A stretch of DNA of 64,000 nt, from the NCBI GenBank assembly GCA_963840925.1, contig CAWJAY010000046.1:62001-126000 (forward strand), written 5' to 3'. Both the position numbers and the translations under genes were made by a program. The notes under the pieces were generated by a model that searched no databases, was not told the origin of the DNA, and saw nothing but the letters and a program-made list of their open reading frames with translations. This DNA comes from DATAOG01 sp963840925 (GTDB taxonomy: Bacteria > Pseudomonadota > Alphaproteobacteria > Geminicoccales > Geminicoccaceae). Positions 8,426-18,205 of this stretch are shown here, in pieces (the stretch's first letter is position 1; each line of letters opens with the position of its first letter).

Positions 8426-8589
8426 AGCAGCGCACGCCCGGCAGGTCGCCAAAGGCCGGTCCGCCGCCGCCGCCGGATGACCGCAAGCCAGCACCCGCGG
8501 CGAAGGCCAATCCGAAGCTCGCCGAGCAGACCAGGAAGCGCCTCGGCAAGCACTACGCCAGCAAGTACCAGACGGTGCGGCGCGGCTGA
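8422..8589 (+). CDS. Small basic protein, unknown
   Basis: 55 aa, rich in Pro, Lys and Arg at the N-terminus (MKQRTPGRSPKAGPPPPPDD) and ending in a basic segment (TRKRLGKHYASKYQTVRRG). The ATG overlaps the preceding stop by 4 nt. The C-terminal half looks like a short helix with nucleic-acid-binding character, but I recognise no family and support comes mainly from the overlap and codon use. Confidence 0.4.
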   Translation: MKQRTPGRSPKAGPPPPPDDRKPAPAAKANPKLAEQTRKRLGKHYASKYQTVRRG

Positions 8590-8647
8590 GCGTTCCCGCC
8601 GGCCCCCGGCTCGTGCTACCTTGAACCCGGCAAAAACGGAGACCAAG

Positions 8648-10294
8648 GTGAGACGGGCCGGGCATCCGCAGAGCTCCGCCTACGAGCAGGGGCTGGAGCG
8701 CAACGCCGCGAACTTCACGCCGCTGTCGCCGATCAGCTTCATCGAGCGCGCGGCCGACGTCTGGCCGGACCGGACCGCCTGGGTCCACGGCGACATGCGC
8801 GCGAGCTATGCCGCCTTCCGGGCGCGCGCCCGGCGCCTCGCAGGGGCACTCGCCGGGCGCGGCGTGAGCCCCGGCGAGACGGTTGCGGTCATGCTGCCGA
8901 ACGTGCCGGCGATGCTGGAGGCGCACTTCGGCGTGCCGATGGCCGGCGCGGTGCTGAGCAGCCTCAACTTCCGCCTCGAGGCGGAGACGATCGCCTATAT
9001 CCTCGGGCACGGGCAGGCCAAGGTGCTGCTGACCGACCCCGAGTTCGCGCCCACGGTCAAGCAAGCGCTGGCAAAAGTCCGGCCGCAGCCGCTGGTGGTC
9101 GACGTGGTCGACCGGCAGGACCGGGGACCGGGCGAGCGGCTGGGCGAGCTCACTTACGAGGAGCTGCTGTCCGAGGGCGACGAAGGGTTCGAGCCGCTGT
9201 GGCCCGCCGACGAGTGGCAGGCGATCGGGCTCAACTACACCTCGGGGACGACCGGGCAGCCCAAGGGCGTGGTCGTGCACCACCGGGGAGCGTACCTGGC
9301 GGCGATCGGCCAGGCGCTCGCGAACGAGGTCGGCCCGCACCCGGTCTTCCTCTGGACCTTGCCGATGTTCCACTGCAACGGCTGGACCTTCACCTGGGCC
9401 GTGACGCTGCAGGCGGGGACCCACATCTGCCTGCGCCGGGTCGATGCGGCGGCGATCTACGCGGCGATCACCGAGCACAAGGTGAGCCACCTGTGCGGCG
9501 CGCCGATCGTGATGAACCTGATTGCCAACGCGCCGGACGCGGTCCGCCGGCCGTTCGCGCACCGGGTCCAGGCGATGACCGGCGGAGCGGCGCCGCCGGC
9601 CGCGGTGCTGCAGAGGATGGCCGGGCTCGGCATCGACATGATCCATCTCTATGGGCTAACCGAGTGCTATGGGCCGGCCTCGGTCTGCGCCTGGCAGGAG
9701 GCGTGGGACGGGTTGCCCGAGCCGGAGCGGGCGGCGCTGCGGGCGCGCCAAGGCGTGCGCTACCCGAACCTCGAGGAGCTGGCCGTGCTCGACCCCGAGA
9801 CCCTGCAGCCGGTGCCGCGGGACGGCGCCACGATCGGCGAGATCATGCTCGCCGGCAACACGGTGATGAAGGGTTATCTGAAGAACCCCGAGGCGACCGG
9901 CGAGGCCTTTCGCGGTGGCTGGTACCACACCGGCGACCTCGCGGTGATGCACGCCGATGGCTACTGCGAGGTCCGGGACCGGGCCAAGGACATCATCATC
10001 TCGGGCGGCGAGAACATTTCCTCGATCGAGGTCGAGGGCGCGCTCTACCGCCATCCGGCGGTGCTCGAAGCGGCGGTGGTCGCGCGTCCCGATCCGAAGT
10101 GGGGCGAAAGCCCCTGCGCGTTCGTCATGCTCAAGGACGGCGCGCAAGCCACGGCCGACGAGCTGACCGCCCATTGCCGCGGCCTCCTCGCTCATTTCAA
10201 ATGCCCGAAGACGATCGTGTTCGCCGAGTTGCCCAAGACCTCGACCGGCAAAATCCAAAAACACGTTCTCCGCGCGCACGCCCGGGCGCTCTGA
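8648..10294 (+). CDS. Acyl-CoA synthetase (AMP-binding, DmdB/FadD type)
   Basis: 548 aa. Activates a carboxylic acid through an acyl-adenylate to the CoA thioester. The P-loop-like motif LNYTSGTTGQPKGVVVHH, the A5 motif YGLTECYGP, the A7/A8 region WYHTGDLAVMHADGY...RAKDIIISGGENISSIEVE and the C-terminal catalytic lysine in KTSTGKIQKH are all present. The WPDRTAWVHGD start and the SLNFRLEAETIAYIL block are typical of medium-chain/DMSP-lyase-pathway DmdB-like enzymes, but the substrate is not resolved. The GTG at 8648 is chosen because a GGAG sits 6-9 nt before it. Confidence 0.93.
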   Translation: MRRAGHPQSSAYEQGLERNAANFTPLSPISFIERAADVWPDRTAWVHGDMRASYAAFRARARRLAGALAGRGVSPGETVAVMLPNVPAMLEAHFGVPMAGAVLSSLNFRLEAETIAYILGHGQAKVLLTDPEFAPTVKQALAKVRPQPLVVDVVDRQDRGPGERLGELTYEELLSEGDEGFEPLWPADEWQAIGLNYTSGTTGQPKGVVVHHRGAYLAAIGQALANEVGPHPVFLWTLPMFHCNGWTFTWAVTLQAGTHICLRRVDAAAIYAAITEHKVSHLCGAPIVMNLIANAPDAVRRPFAHRVQAMTGGAAPPAAVLQRMAGLGIDMIHLYGLTECYGPASVCAWQEAWDGLPEPERAALRARQGVRYPNLEELAVLDPETLQPVPRDGATIGEIMLAGNTVMKGYLKNPEATGEAFRGGWYHTGDLAVMHADGYCEVRDRAKDIIISGGENISSIEVEGALYRHPAVLEAAVVARPDPKWGESPCAFVMLKDGAQATADELTAHCRGLLAHFKCPKTIVFAELPKTSTGKIQKHVLRAHARAL

Positions 10295-10348
10295 CCTTGA
10301 TGCGTCCGGCGTTGACGGCCGGGCTTTAGAAAGTAAGAAACGGGGAGC

Positions 10349-10621
10349 GTGCCAATCAAGGTCACGTCGAAAGGTCAGGTCACGATCCCAGTCGCGATCC
10401 GGGAGCAGGCCGGCTTTCTGCCGGGCACCGAAATCGAGTTCGAATGTGATGGTGATACGGTCCGGATCGTCCGGTCGAAGGCGCCAAAAGGCGAGAGCCG
10501 GGGTCAGCGGGCGGTCCGTTTGCTGCGGGGGAGCGGCACGGTGCGGATGACGACCGATGAGATCATGGCGCTGACGCGCGGCGACTGGGAGGATCTGGAC
10601 GAGGACGGGGGCTCCAGGTGA
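10349..10621 (+). CDS. AbrB/MazE-type antitoxin
   Basis: 90 aa. The N-terminus, PIKVTSKGQVTIPVAIREQAGFLPGTEIEFECDGDTVRIV, is a textbook swapped-hairpin AbrB DNA-binding domain; the C-terminal half (VRLLRGSGTVRMTTDEIMALTRGDW) is the usual toxin-binding tail of antitoxins paired with PIN toxins. GTG start with GGGGAG just upstream. Its stop overlaps the start of a deleted PIN toxin gene (GTGA), so it seems to be an orphaned antitoxin. Confidence 0.85.
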   Translation: MPIKVTSKGQVTIPVAIREQAGFLPGTEIEFECDGDTVRIVRSKAPKGESRGQRAVRLLRGSGTVRMTTDEIMALTRGDWEDLDEDGGSR

Positions 10622-10778
10622 CGCCGGTGCTGGTCGACAGCGTCCGCAGGTCGCCGCTGCCGGATTTTTAGATTATGCGCGCGCGGCGGTCTGCGGTTAC
10701 AGACTGCTGACGCGCGATGCCAGGCGCTATCGGAGCTATTTTCCGACCCTCGAACTGCTCGTGCCTCGCGAGCAATGA
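10618..10778 (+). pseudogene. Remnant of a PIN-domain (VapC-like) toxin
   Basis: Only the two ends of a PIN toxin remain. The first eight codons (VTPVLVDS, the usual N-terminus with the first acidic residue) overlap the antitoxin stop. After a junction with loss of most of the domain come SPLPDF in that frame, a TAG, and, one frame over, LDYARAAVCGYRLLTRDARRYRSYFPTLELLVP, the standard C-terminus of such toxins (LLTRD...RYRTYFP). About 80-90 residues including most of the catalytic centre are missing. No active toxin can be made. Confidence 0.72.
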
Positions 10779-10805
10779 ACCGGCTAGGGCGCAAGGGAGG
10801 CCGAA

Positions 10806-12002
10806 ATGCACGAACATTTGACGCCGGCGGCAAGCCTGCCGGCGGACGGGATGGCCGGCACGCTGGTCGGGCGGGCCTGGCTGCCGGGCGCGGTCCCGGG
10901 GCCGAGCCCGGTCGCGATTCGCGACGATGCGGTCTTCGATCTCGGCCGCAGCGCGCCGACCGTGAGCGAGTTCTTGAATGCCGAGGATCCGCTGGCGCTC
11001 GCCCACGCGGGCGGCGAGCGGCTCGGCAGCCTGGCCGAAATCCTGGCCAACAGCGCCTACGACCGGCGCGACCCTGGCCGGCCGTATTTCCTGGCGCCTT
11101 GCGATCTGCAGGCGATCAAGGCGAGCGGGGTGACCTTCGCGACCAGCCTGCTCGAGCGGGTGATCGAGGAGCAGGCGCGCGGCGATGCCGGCAAGGCCGA
11201 GGCGATCCGGCGCAGCATCACCGATCTGATCGGCACCGATCTGTCCAAGATCCGCCCGGGGTCAAAGGCCGCCCAGCGCCTCAAAGACCATCTGCTCGCC
11301 GAGCGCGCCTGGTCGCAGTACCTCGAGGTCGGGATCGGCAAGGATGCCGAGATCTTCACCAAATGCCCGCCGATGGCGGCGGTCGGCACCGGCAGCGAGA
11401 TCGGCGTCGCCCCGGATTCGGCCTGGAACAACCCGGAGCCTGAGCTCGTGCTCGCGGTCAATGCCCGCGGCCAGATCGTCGGCGCGACGCTCGGCAACGA
11501 CGTCAACCTTCGCGACGTCGAAGGGCGCAGCGCGCTGCTGCTCGGCAAGGCCAAGGACAACAATGCCTCGGCGGCGATCGGGCCGTTCCTGCGCCTGCTC
11601 GACGAGCGCTTCGGGCTTGAGCAGCTGCGCGCGGCGACGATCAGCCTCCGGGTCAGCGGCAAGGATGATTTCGAACTTAAGGGCAGCAGCTCGATGAGCC
11701 AGATCAGCCGGGATGTCACCGATCTGGTCGGGCAGACGATCGGCGCCCATCACCAGTATCCGGACGGCCTGATGCTGTACTGCGGCACGATGTTCGCGCC
11801 GATCCAGGATCGCGACCGGCAGGGCGGCGGCTTCACCCACAAGCCGGGCGATCTCGTGCTGATCGCTTGCCCCGAGCTCGGCACCCTGGTCAACCGAGTC
11901 AACCATTGCGATCAGATTGCGCCCTGGACCTTCGGAACCGGTGCGTTGCTGCGCAATCTGGCGGCTCGCGGCCTGCTGGAGCCAGCCGGTCAGCGACGCT
12001 GA
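10806..12002 (+). CDS. Fumarylacetoacetate hydrolase (FAH) family protein
   Basis: 398 aa. The C-terminal FAH fold shows FTKCPPMAAVGTGSEIGV, WNNPEPELVLAVNARGQIVGATLGNDVNLRD (the metal-binding ExE-type glutamates) and KAKDNNASAAIGPFL. The N-terminal about 150 residues, with YFLAPCDLQAIKASGVTFATSLLERVIEEQ, are typical of the longer sugar-acid-dehydratase-like members of the family. Candidate reactions are dehydration of 2-keto-3-deoxy sugar acids or hydrolysis of acylpyruvates; the genome context gives no choice. AGGGAGG ribosome-binding site at 10795-10801. Confidence 0.85.
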   Translation: MHEHLTPAASLPADGMAGTLVGRAWLPGAVPGPSPVAIRDDAVFDLGRSAPTVSEFLNAEDPLALAHAGGERLGSLAEILANSAYDRRDPGRPYFLAPCDLQAIKASGVTFATSLLERVIEEQARGDAGKAEAIRRSITDLIGTDLSKIRPGSKAAQRLKDHLLAERAWSQYLEVGIGKDAEIFTKCPPMAAVGTGSEIGVAPDSAWNNPEPELVLAVNARGQIVGATLGNDVNLRDVEGRSALLLGKAKDNNASAAIGPFLRLLDERFGLEQLRAATISLRVSGKDDFELKGSSSMSQISRDVTDLVGQTIGAHHQYPDGLMLYCGTMFAPIQDRDRQGGGFTHKPGDLVLIACPELGTLVNRVNHCDQIAPWTFGTGALLRNLAARGLLEPAGQRR

Positions 12003-12007
12003 CGCAA

Positions 12008-12040
12008 ACGCCGCTCCCGGGGCGCACCGAGGAGCGGCGT
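12008..12040. terminator. Terminator-like hairpin between convergent genes
   Basis: A perfect 10-bp GC-rich inverted repeat (arms 12008-12017 and 12031-12040, 13-nt loop) lies 6 nt after the FAH-family stop and before the convergent DUF465 stop. There is no T-run on either side, so intrinsic termination is not certain. Confidence 0.45.
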
Positions 12041-12087
12041 GATCAGCGCGGCGCCACTTCAGGCCCGCCGCAGGCCGATGCGGGAGG

Positions 12088-12291
12088 TCAGTGCAATTCC
12101 GCGTTGGCCGATGCTACACCATCACCATTGCGGCCGACGCGGACGATTTCGTCCTTGATCCGCAGTTTCTCGCGCTTCAGGCGCGTCAGGACCGACTGAT
12201 CCGGGAGCGGTCGATGCAGCTCGTCATCGATCTCCTGCTCGAGATAGGCATGCTTGCTGCGCAGGCTCTCCACGTAGTCGTGCATGGTCAT
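12088..12291 (-). CDS. DUF465 (YdcH-like) small coiled-coil protein
   Basis: 67 aa. The pattern SLRSKHAYLEQEIDDELHRPLPDQSVLTRLKREKLRIKDEI is the DUF465 signature: a helical hairpin with a conserved LKREKLRIKDEI segment. Members are common in Alphaproteobacteria and have no established role. AAAGG just precedes the ATG; a second ATG two codons later is possible. Confidence 0.85.
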   Translation of the reverse strand: MTMHDYVESLRSKHAYLEQEIDDELHRPLPDQSVLTRLKREKLRIKDEIVRVGRNGDGVASANAELH

Positions 12292-12457
12292 CCTTTGCCA
12301 TCCTCCGGCTAGGGTCCCTGATGCCTCTATGATAGTAGAGCTTCGGTCGCCACGGCGCCAGCGAAATTGCGAGAAATCTTTCAGCAGTATCGGAAAAGCG
12401 TGGCATTTTCATGACATTAGAGGAATGCCTCGGAGGGCGGTCCGCCGCGCCCCGCCC

Positions 12458-13015
12458 TCAGCCCTCGAGCCAGGCGAGGCTCGTTTCGAGCTCGGCCGGC
12501 GCCGCCTCGGGAAAGGCGCTGGCCAGCAATGTCCGCAGGGCGTGGCGGTCGCGACCGTCGAACGACCCACAGGCGTCCAGATTGGCGCCGGCGAGCGCGA
12601 CCCCCGGCGGCGCGCTGGCCAAAAACCCCGAGAGCGCCTGGCCTAGACCCAGCTGGGCCAGATGCTCGCCCGCGATCTCGAGCGCCAGCGCCCGCTCACG
12701 GAACTCCGAGGCGATCCCAGGCCAGCGCTCGACCACGCTGCCGGGCTCGGGATCGGCGAGCCTGGCCTTGAGCCGGCGCCGCAGGGCCCGGAGCGGCCGC
12801 ACCACCTCCGCCTGCCAGCTGGCCACCACCTCGCCGGCGCCGGCGAGCAGGGTTCGGTCCAGGCGACCGCCAAGGCTCGCCTGCCAGCAGCACAGCAGCA
12901 CCAGATTGACGTCCAACCCGTGCCGGCGCTGCAGGTCCAGGCACGCAGCCTCGACGCCGGGCCGGCGGTAAAGCTCGACCGAATAGTCCCAGAACGGGTT
13001 GGCCGGCCAGTCCAT
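12458..13015 (-). CDS. TIGR02444 family protein
   Basis: 185 aa. It starts with NPFWDYSVELYRRPGVEAACLDLQRRHGLDVNLVLLCCWQASLGG, the signature of the TIGR02444/DUF2390 family, which occurs across Proteobacteria without known function. The rest is Leu/Ala-rich helix (RPLRALRRRLKARL). Located directly after glk (9 nt between the genes, same strand), so probably in the pfkA-glk transcription unit. Confidence 0.82.
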   Translation of the reverse strand: MDWPANPFWDYSVELYRRPGVEAACLDLQRRHGLDVNLVLLCCWQASLGGRLDRTLLAGAGEVVASWQAEVVRPLRALRRRLKARLADPEPGSVVERWPGIASEFRERALALEIAGEHLAQLGLGQALSGFLASAPPGVALAGANLDACGSFDGRDRHALRTLLASAFPEAAPAELETSLAWLEG

Positions 13016-13023
13016 CTGACGGC

Positions 13024-13965
13024 TCAGAGCACCATGGCCAGAGCCGCGGCGCCAAGCAGGCCGGGGTCACTGCGGGTGATCAGGTAAGTCGGGATCGGCT
13101 CGAGGAAATAGGCGAGCCGGCCCTTGGCGACGAAGTTTGCGCGGAAGCGCGCCTCGTCGAACAGCGGGCCCAGCCGCTTGGCGAGACCACCGCCGATGTA
13201 GATGCCGCCGCGCGCGCCCAGCGTCAGCGCGAGATCGCCCGCCGCCGCCCCGAGCAGCGCCGAGAAGCGCTCCAGCGCCGCGCGGCAGAACTGGCAGCCG
13301 CCGGTCCGGGCGCGCTCGACGACCTCGAGCGGATCGGCGATCTCGAGCGTCTGGCCCTCGAGCGCCGCGAGCCCCACAGCCAGATTGACCAGGCCCGGGC
13401 CCGACAGCAGGCGCTCGTTGGACACATGCCCGAAGCGCTTCTGCAGCCCGGCCAGCAGCGCGGCCTCGATCTCGTCGTGGGCGGCGAACGAGACGTGCCC
13501 GCCCTCGCCGGGCAGCGGCTGCCAGCGATTGCCGGCCGGCACCAGGCCGCCGACTCCAAGCCCGGTCCCGGGCCCGATGATTCCGACCGCATGTCCCGGC
13601 ACCGCAGCGCCGCCGCCAATCTGGCGCCGCTCAGCGGCGGTCAGCCAGGGCACCGCCAGCGCCTGGGCGGTGAAGTCGTTGATCACTTCGAGCCGGTCCA
13701 GGCCGAGGGCGGCCTGGCTGTCGCGAATCGAGAACACCCAAGGCGAGTTGGTGAGCGCGACCTGGTCGGAGGTCACCGGCGTCGCCACCGCGAACACGGC
13801 CTCAGGCACCTCGCGGCCGGCGAGATAGGCGCGCGCCGCCTCGACCGGCCCCGGATAGTCGGCGACCGCCAGCTTGCGGACGGCGGTCGGCCGGCCGTCA
13901 GCGCCGGTCAGGGCGAAGCGGGCGTTGGTGCCGCCGATGTCGGCGATCAGGCGCGCGATCGCGAT
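13024..13965 (-). CDS. glk: Glucokinase (no canonical start codon)
   Basis: About 314 aa. ATP-dependent phosphorylation of glucose. The phosphate-binding ADIGGTNARFAL, the catalytic region VINDFTAQALAVPWL, GPGTGLGVGGLVP and LPGEGGHVSFAAHDEIE, the Cys-containing CQFCRAALE segment, and GGIYIGGGLAKR are all present. Oddly, no ATG/GTG/TTG precedes the conserved N-terminus: the frame runs straight back to the pfkA stop codon, 5 codons upstream of an ATC at 13965 that lies 7-8 nt from an AGGGGGA ribosome-binding site. Start at this ATC, at a CTG (13950), or a base error (ATG to ATC) are all possible. A GTG at 13809 would remove the active site and is rejected. Confidence 0.9.
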   Translation of the reverse strand: MAIARLIADIGGTNARFALTGADGRPTAVRKLAVADYPGPVEAARAYLAGREVPEAVFAVATPVTSDQVALTNSPWVFSIRDSQAALGLDRLEVINDFTAQALAVPWLTAAERRQIGGGAAVPGHAVGIIGPGTGLGVGGLVPAGNRWQPLPGEGGHVSFAAHDEIEAALLAGLQKRFGHVSNERLLSGPGLVNLAVGLAALEGQTLEIADPLEVVERARTGGCQFCRAALERFSALLGAAAGDLALTLGARGGIYIGGGLAKRLGPLFDEARFRANFVAKGRLAYFLEPIPTYLITRSDPGLLGAAALAMVL

Positions 13966-13980
13966 GGCGCGGTCCCCCTG

Positions 13981-15054
<1,074 letters not shown>

Positions 15055-15195
15055 CGCACCTCCTGCGGCCCGCCGCCCGCGGCACGCGAGAGTGTCTGAC
15101 GACAGTGGTATGGCCACCGCCGGTCTGGTATGTCTACGCAACCCGTGCCGAGCACGACCAGGGCCGAGTGTCGCCGAAGCTGCGCCAGGTCGACG

Positions 15196-15406
15196 ATGGC
15201 CGAATTGTTGCAGCTGGCCGGAAATCGAGCGCAAGTTGGCCGAGCTGCGGGCAGCGCATCGGGCGCTGGACGAGCGGATCAACGAGCTGATCCGGGAAGG
15301 CTACCGCAACCAGCTTGAGCTGCAGCGCCTCAAGAAGCAGAAGCTCGCGCTGCGGGACCGGATCATGCGTCTGGAAAGCGATCGCCTACCCGACATCATC
15401 GCCTGA
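15196..15406 (+). CDS. Second DUF465 protein (one frameshift)
   Basis: About 69 aa. MAELLQLA in one frame continues, after an extra G at about 15219-15221, as EIERKLAELRAAHRALDERINELIREGYRNQLELQRLKKQKLALRDRIMRLES, a clear DUF465 helical hairpin with its LKKQKLALRDRI block. Divergent from pfkA and overlapping the end of the convergent GGDEF gene by about 20 nt. The indel is probably the left end of the error-rich block described for 15-26 kb. Confidence 0.75.
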
Positions 15407-16193
15407 TCGCGGCGCCGCCCCGAGACGACCCTCGGGCTCGACCGCGAGCGCCGGCCGGCGGGCCGAGGTCACGCGCCGCGTGCGGTTGCGCTTATGGCGA
15501 TACATCGCCCGATCGGCGGCCGCGAGCGCCTGCTGGGCGTCCTTCTGCGCCCGGCAGGCGATAGGCGCCGTAGGCGACGCTCAGCGGGATCGCTTCGCCC
15601 TGCCAGCGGAACTCGCTGGCGGCGATCGCCTCGGCCAGGTCGCGCGCCTTCTGCAGCGCAATCGCCTGGTCCGCACGCGCCAGCAAGCACGCCGAACTCG
15701 TCGCCCCCCAGGCGACCGACGACGTCAGAGCGCCGGGTGTTCGCGGTCAGCACGCCGGCGACGTGGATCAGCGCCGCATCGCCCGCGCCATGGCCGAACC
15801 GGTCGTTGATCGCTTTCAGACCGTCGACATCGAAATAGAGCAGGCCGTACGGCGTGCCATAGCGCTCGACGTCGCCGATGGTCCGGGCGAGATCGCGCAG
15901 GAACGCCCGCCGGTTGCGGATCGGCGCCAGCGAATCCTCGTCCGCCAGCCGCTCGAGCTCGTCGACCCGGTGCCTGCATCGCGCCGAGCTGCCGGCGCAG
16001 GCTCAACAGCTCCTCGATCAGCTGGTGGAGCGCGCTGCGCACGCCAGGGGTCAGCTCCCGCTCTGACAGGCTCAGCAAGGCCACCGCCTCTTCGGCGCTG
16101 GGCGAGGTGTCCGGCAGCACCGGCGACCTGGCCCGGGCCTTGCTGCCCAAAGCGCGCAGCCGCGCAAGCAGCTCGGGTGTCGCGAATCGTCAT
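15386..16193 (-). CDS. GGDEF-domain diguanylate cyclase (several frameshifts)
   Basis: About 265 aa when reassembled across frames. The N-terminal helical part (MTIRDT, then LLARLRALGSKARARSP, SERELTPGVRSALHQLIEELLSLRRQLGAMQ) leads into a GGDEF domain: ADEDSLAPIRNRRAFLRDL, YGLLYFDVDGLKAINDRFGHGAGDAAL, then RRSDVVGRLGGDEFGVL with an intact GGDEF motif, and the C-terminal AADRAMYRHKRNRTRRV. Expected to make c-di-GMP from two GTP. At least four one-base shifts break it (near 16,178, 15,985, 15,690 and 15,560). No membrane segment or PAS domain is visible, so probably cytosolic. Confidence 0.8.
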
Positions 16194-16322
16194 CCTCGGT
16201 GCGGGCGCTGCCCGGCGATCGAGTGCACCATGGTCGCGACTGGAGTCCAAATCACCGTCCGAATGTGATCAATATCCGGCGCGGACGCAAACCCGGATTC
16301 GCGACCGGCGCGGATCGCGTGG

Positions 16323-17393
16323 TCAGGGGAGGCGGGTTAGGCGGGTGACGTGGCCAAGCTTGCGCCCGGCGCGGATCTCGCGCTTGCCGTAGAGATGCAG
16401 GCGCGCGTCCGGCTCGGCCAGCAGATCGGGCCAGGCCTCGACTGCGGCGCCCAACAGGTTGTCCATGACCGCATCGGCAAAGCGGCCGGGGTCGCCGAGC
16501 GGCAGCCCGCAGATCGCCCGGACCAAGAGCTCGAACTGGCTGACCGCACAGGCATCGATCGTCCAGTGGCCGGAATTGTGCGGGCGCGGCGCCAGCTCGT
16601 TGACCAGGAGCCGCCCCTCGCGGGTGACGAACATCTCGGCCGCGAGCAGGCCGATCACCCCGAGCTCGCGCGCGATCCGCGCCGCGAGCGCCTGCGCCTC
16701 CTCGGCGAGCGCCGCGGCAATCGGCGCCGGCGCCACGGTCCTGGCCAGGATGTGGCGCTCGTGCCGGTTCTCGACCGGCGGGTAGCCGGCCACGGCGCCG
16801 TCCTCGTCGCGGGCGGTGATCACCGAGATCTCGCAGGCGAAATCGATCCGCGCCTCGGCGACCGCCGGCGACGCCGCCAAAGCGCGTCCAGGCGGCGGCC
16901 GGGTCCTCATCCGGGCCAAGCCCGAGCTGACCCTTGCCGTCGTAGCCGAAGCGGGCGGTCTTGAGGATGATCGGGCCCTTCAGCCCGGCCTGCGCCGCGG
17001 CCAGATCGCCGGCATCGGATACGGCGCGCCAGGGGGCGAGCGCGACCTCGATCCGTTCGAGAAACGCCTTCTCGCGCCGGCGATCCTGGCAGATCGCGAG
17101 CACTGCGGGCGCCGGTCGCACCGGCACCAGCTCGGCGAGCCGGCGAGCGGCTCGACCGGCAGGTTCTCGAACTCGATCGTGACCACGTCGACCGCACGGC
17201 CGAACCGCTCGAGCGCCTCGAGGTCGTCATAGGCGGCGACGGTTGCCCGATTGGTCACCTGCGCCGCCGGGCTGTCCGCCTCGGGCGTGAACACGTGGCA
17301 GCGATAGCCGAGCCGGGCCGCCGCCAGCGCGGTCATGCGGCCGAGCTGGCCGCCGCCGACGATGCCGATGCAGGCGCCAGGCGACAGTCTCAC
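16323..17393 (-). CDS. purK: 5-(carboxyamino)imidazole ribonucleotide synthase (frameshifted)
   Basis: About 356 aa across frames. ATP-grasp enzyme making N5-CAIR from AIR, bicarbonate and ATP in purine synthesis. The N-terminus CIGIVGGGQLGRMTALAAARLGYRCHVF and VDVVTIEFENLPVEPL are intact; a one-base deletion near 17,140 precedes LAELVPVRPAPAVLAICQDRRREKAFLE; a second shift near 16,880 precedes AVAEARIDFACEISVITARDEDG and VNELAPRPHNSGHWTIDAC. The GTG start overlaps the purE stop (GTGA). As an otherwise perfectly conserved biosynthetic gene with two indels it is a strong argument for sequence error rather than decay. Confidence 0.9.
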
Positions 17394-17905
17394 GCCGGCG
17401 CGCCCTCGGCGTCGTCCTCGGGCCGCTCGGCGACCGCCGCGGTCTGACGGGCGCGCCAGTCGCCCAGCGCCGCCGCCAGGCGCTCGTCCTGCAAGGCCAG
17501 GATCGCGACCGCCAGCAGCGCCGCGTTGACCGCGCCGGCGCGGCCGATCGCGAGCGTGCCGACCGGCACGCCGGCGGGCATCTGGACGATCGAGAGCAGG
17601 CTGTCCAGGCCCTGAAGCGCCAGGCTCTGGATCGGCACGCCGAGCACCGGCAAGGGCGTCATCGAAGCGACCATGCCGGGCAGATGGGCGGCGCCGCCGG
17701 CGCCGGCGATGATCACCTGGAGGCCGCGCGCCCGCGCGCCGGTGGCATAGGCGGCCAGGCGCTCGGGCGTGCGATGGGCGGACACGATCCGATCCTCGTG
17801 GCCGACGCCAAGCTCATCGAGCACCCGGGCGGCATGCTCGAGGGTCGACCAGTCGGACTGACTGCCCATGATCAGGCCGACCCGGGCGGGCGAGGCGGAG
17901 CTCAT
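17390..17905 (-). CDS. purE: N5-carboxyaminoimidazole ribonucleotide mutase
   Basis: 171 aa, class I PurE, converting N5-CAIR to CAIR. The IMGSQSDWSTLEHAARVLDELGV, SAHRTPERL (catalytic His) and AGAGGAAHLPGMVASMTPLPVLGVP blocks are intact, as is the C-terminal LLAVAILALQDERLAAALGDWR. The gene overlaps csrA upstream (ATGA) and purK downstream, forming a tight csrA-purE-purK unit. No indel is found, unlike both flanking regions. Confidence 0.97.
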   Translation of the reverse strand: MSSASPARVGLIMGSQSDWSTLEHAARVLDELGVGHEDRIVSAHRTPERLAAYATGARARGLQVIIAGAGGAAHLPGMVASMTPLPVLGVPIQSLALQGLDSLLSIVQMPAGVPVGTLAIGRAGAVNAALLAVAILALQDERLAAALGDWRARQTAAVAERPEDDAEGAPA

Positions 17906-18138
17906 CTCATTCGCGGCTCGCGCGCGGCGGCGCCGGCCCCGGGCAGCGCGCGGGCGGCCTCGAGCGCCGCTCGGTTGGCCTGCTTGATCGCCTCGAACAC
18001 CTCCTCGCGCAACACCGTCGCCTCGGGCGGAAACGTGAAGCCGAGCTTGACCGCCTTGCCCCGCACCTCGACCACGCGGATCTCGATCGAGTGGTTGACG
18101 ATCACCGCCTCGCCGGGCTTGCGGATCAGATAGAGCAT
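17902..18138 (-). CDS. csrA: Carbon storage regulator CsrA
   Basis: 78 aa. RNA-binding dimer that controls translation. The N-terminus MLYLIRKPGEAVIVNHSIEIRVVEVRGKAVKLGFTFPPEATVLREEVFEAIKQAN follows the CsrA fold; the usual LTRK is LIRK and the RNA-contacting GIxAP segment is replaced by GFTFPPE, so affinity may differ. It has a 20-residue Ala/Arg-rich tail beyond the usual 60 aa. It lies head-to-head with flgB, consistent with CsrA/FliW-type control of flagellar synthesis, and is translationally coupled to purE, which is unusual. Confidence 0.88.
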   Translation of the reverse strand: MLYLIRKPGEAVIVNHSIEIRVVEVRGKAVKLGFTFPPEATVLREEVFEAIKQANRAALEAARALPGAGAAAREPRMR

Positions 18139-18205
18139 CCTGGTCTCCCGCGGCCTGCGGTCGCCCGCAGCGGGCGGCGCGCCGGCGAACCTAGGCGGCC
18201 GCCGC

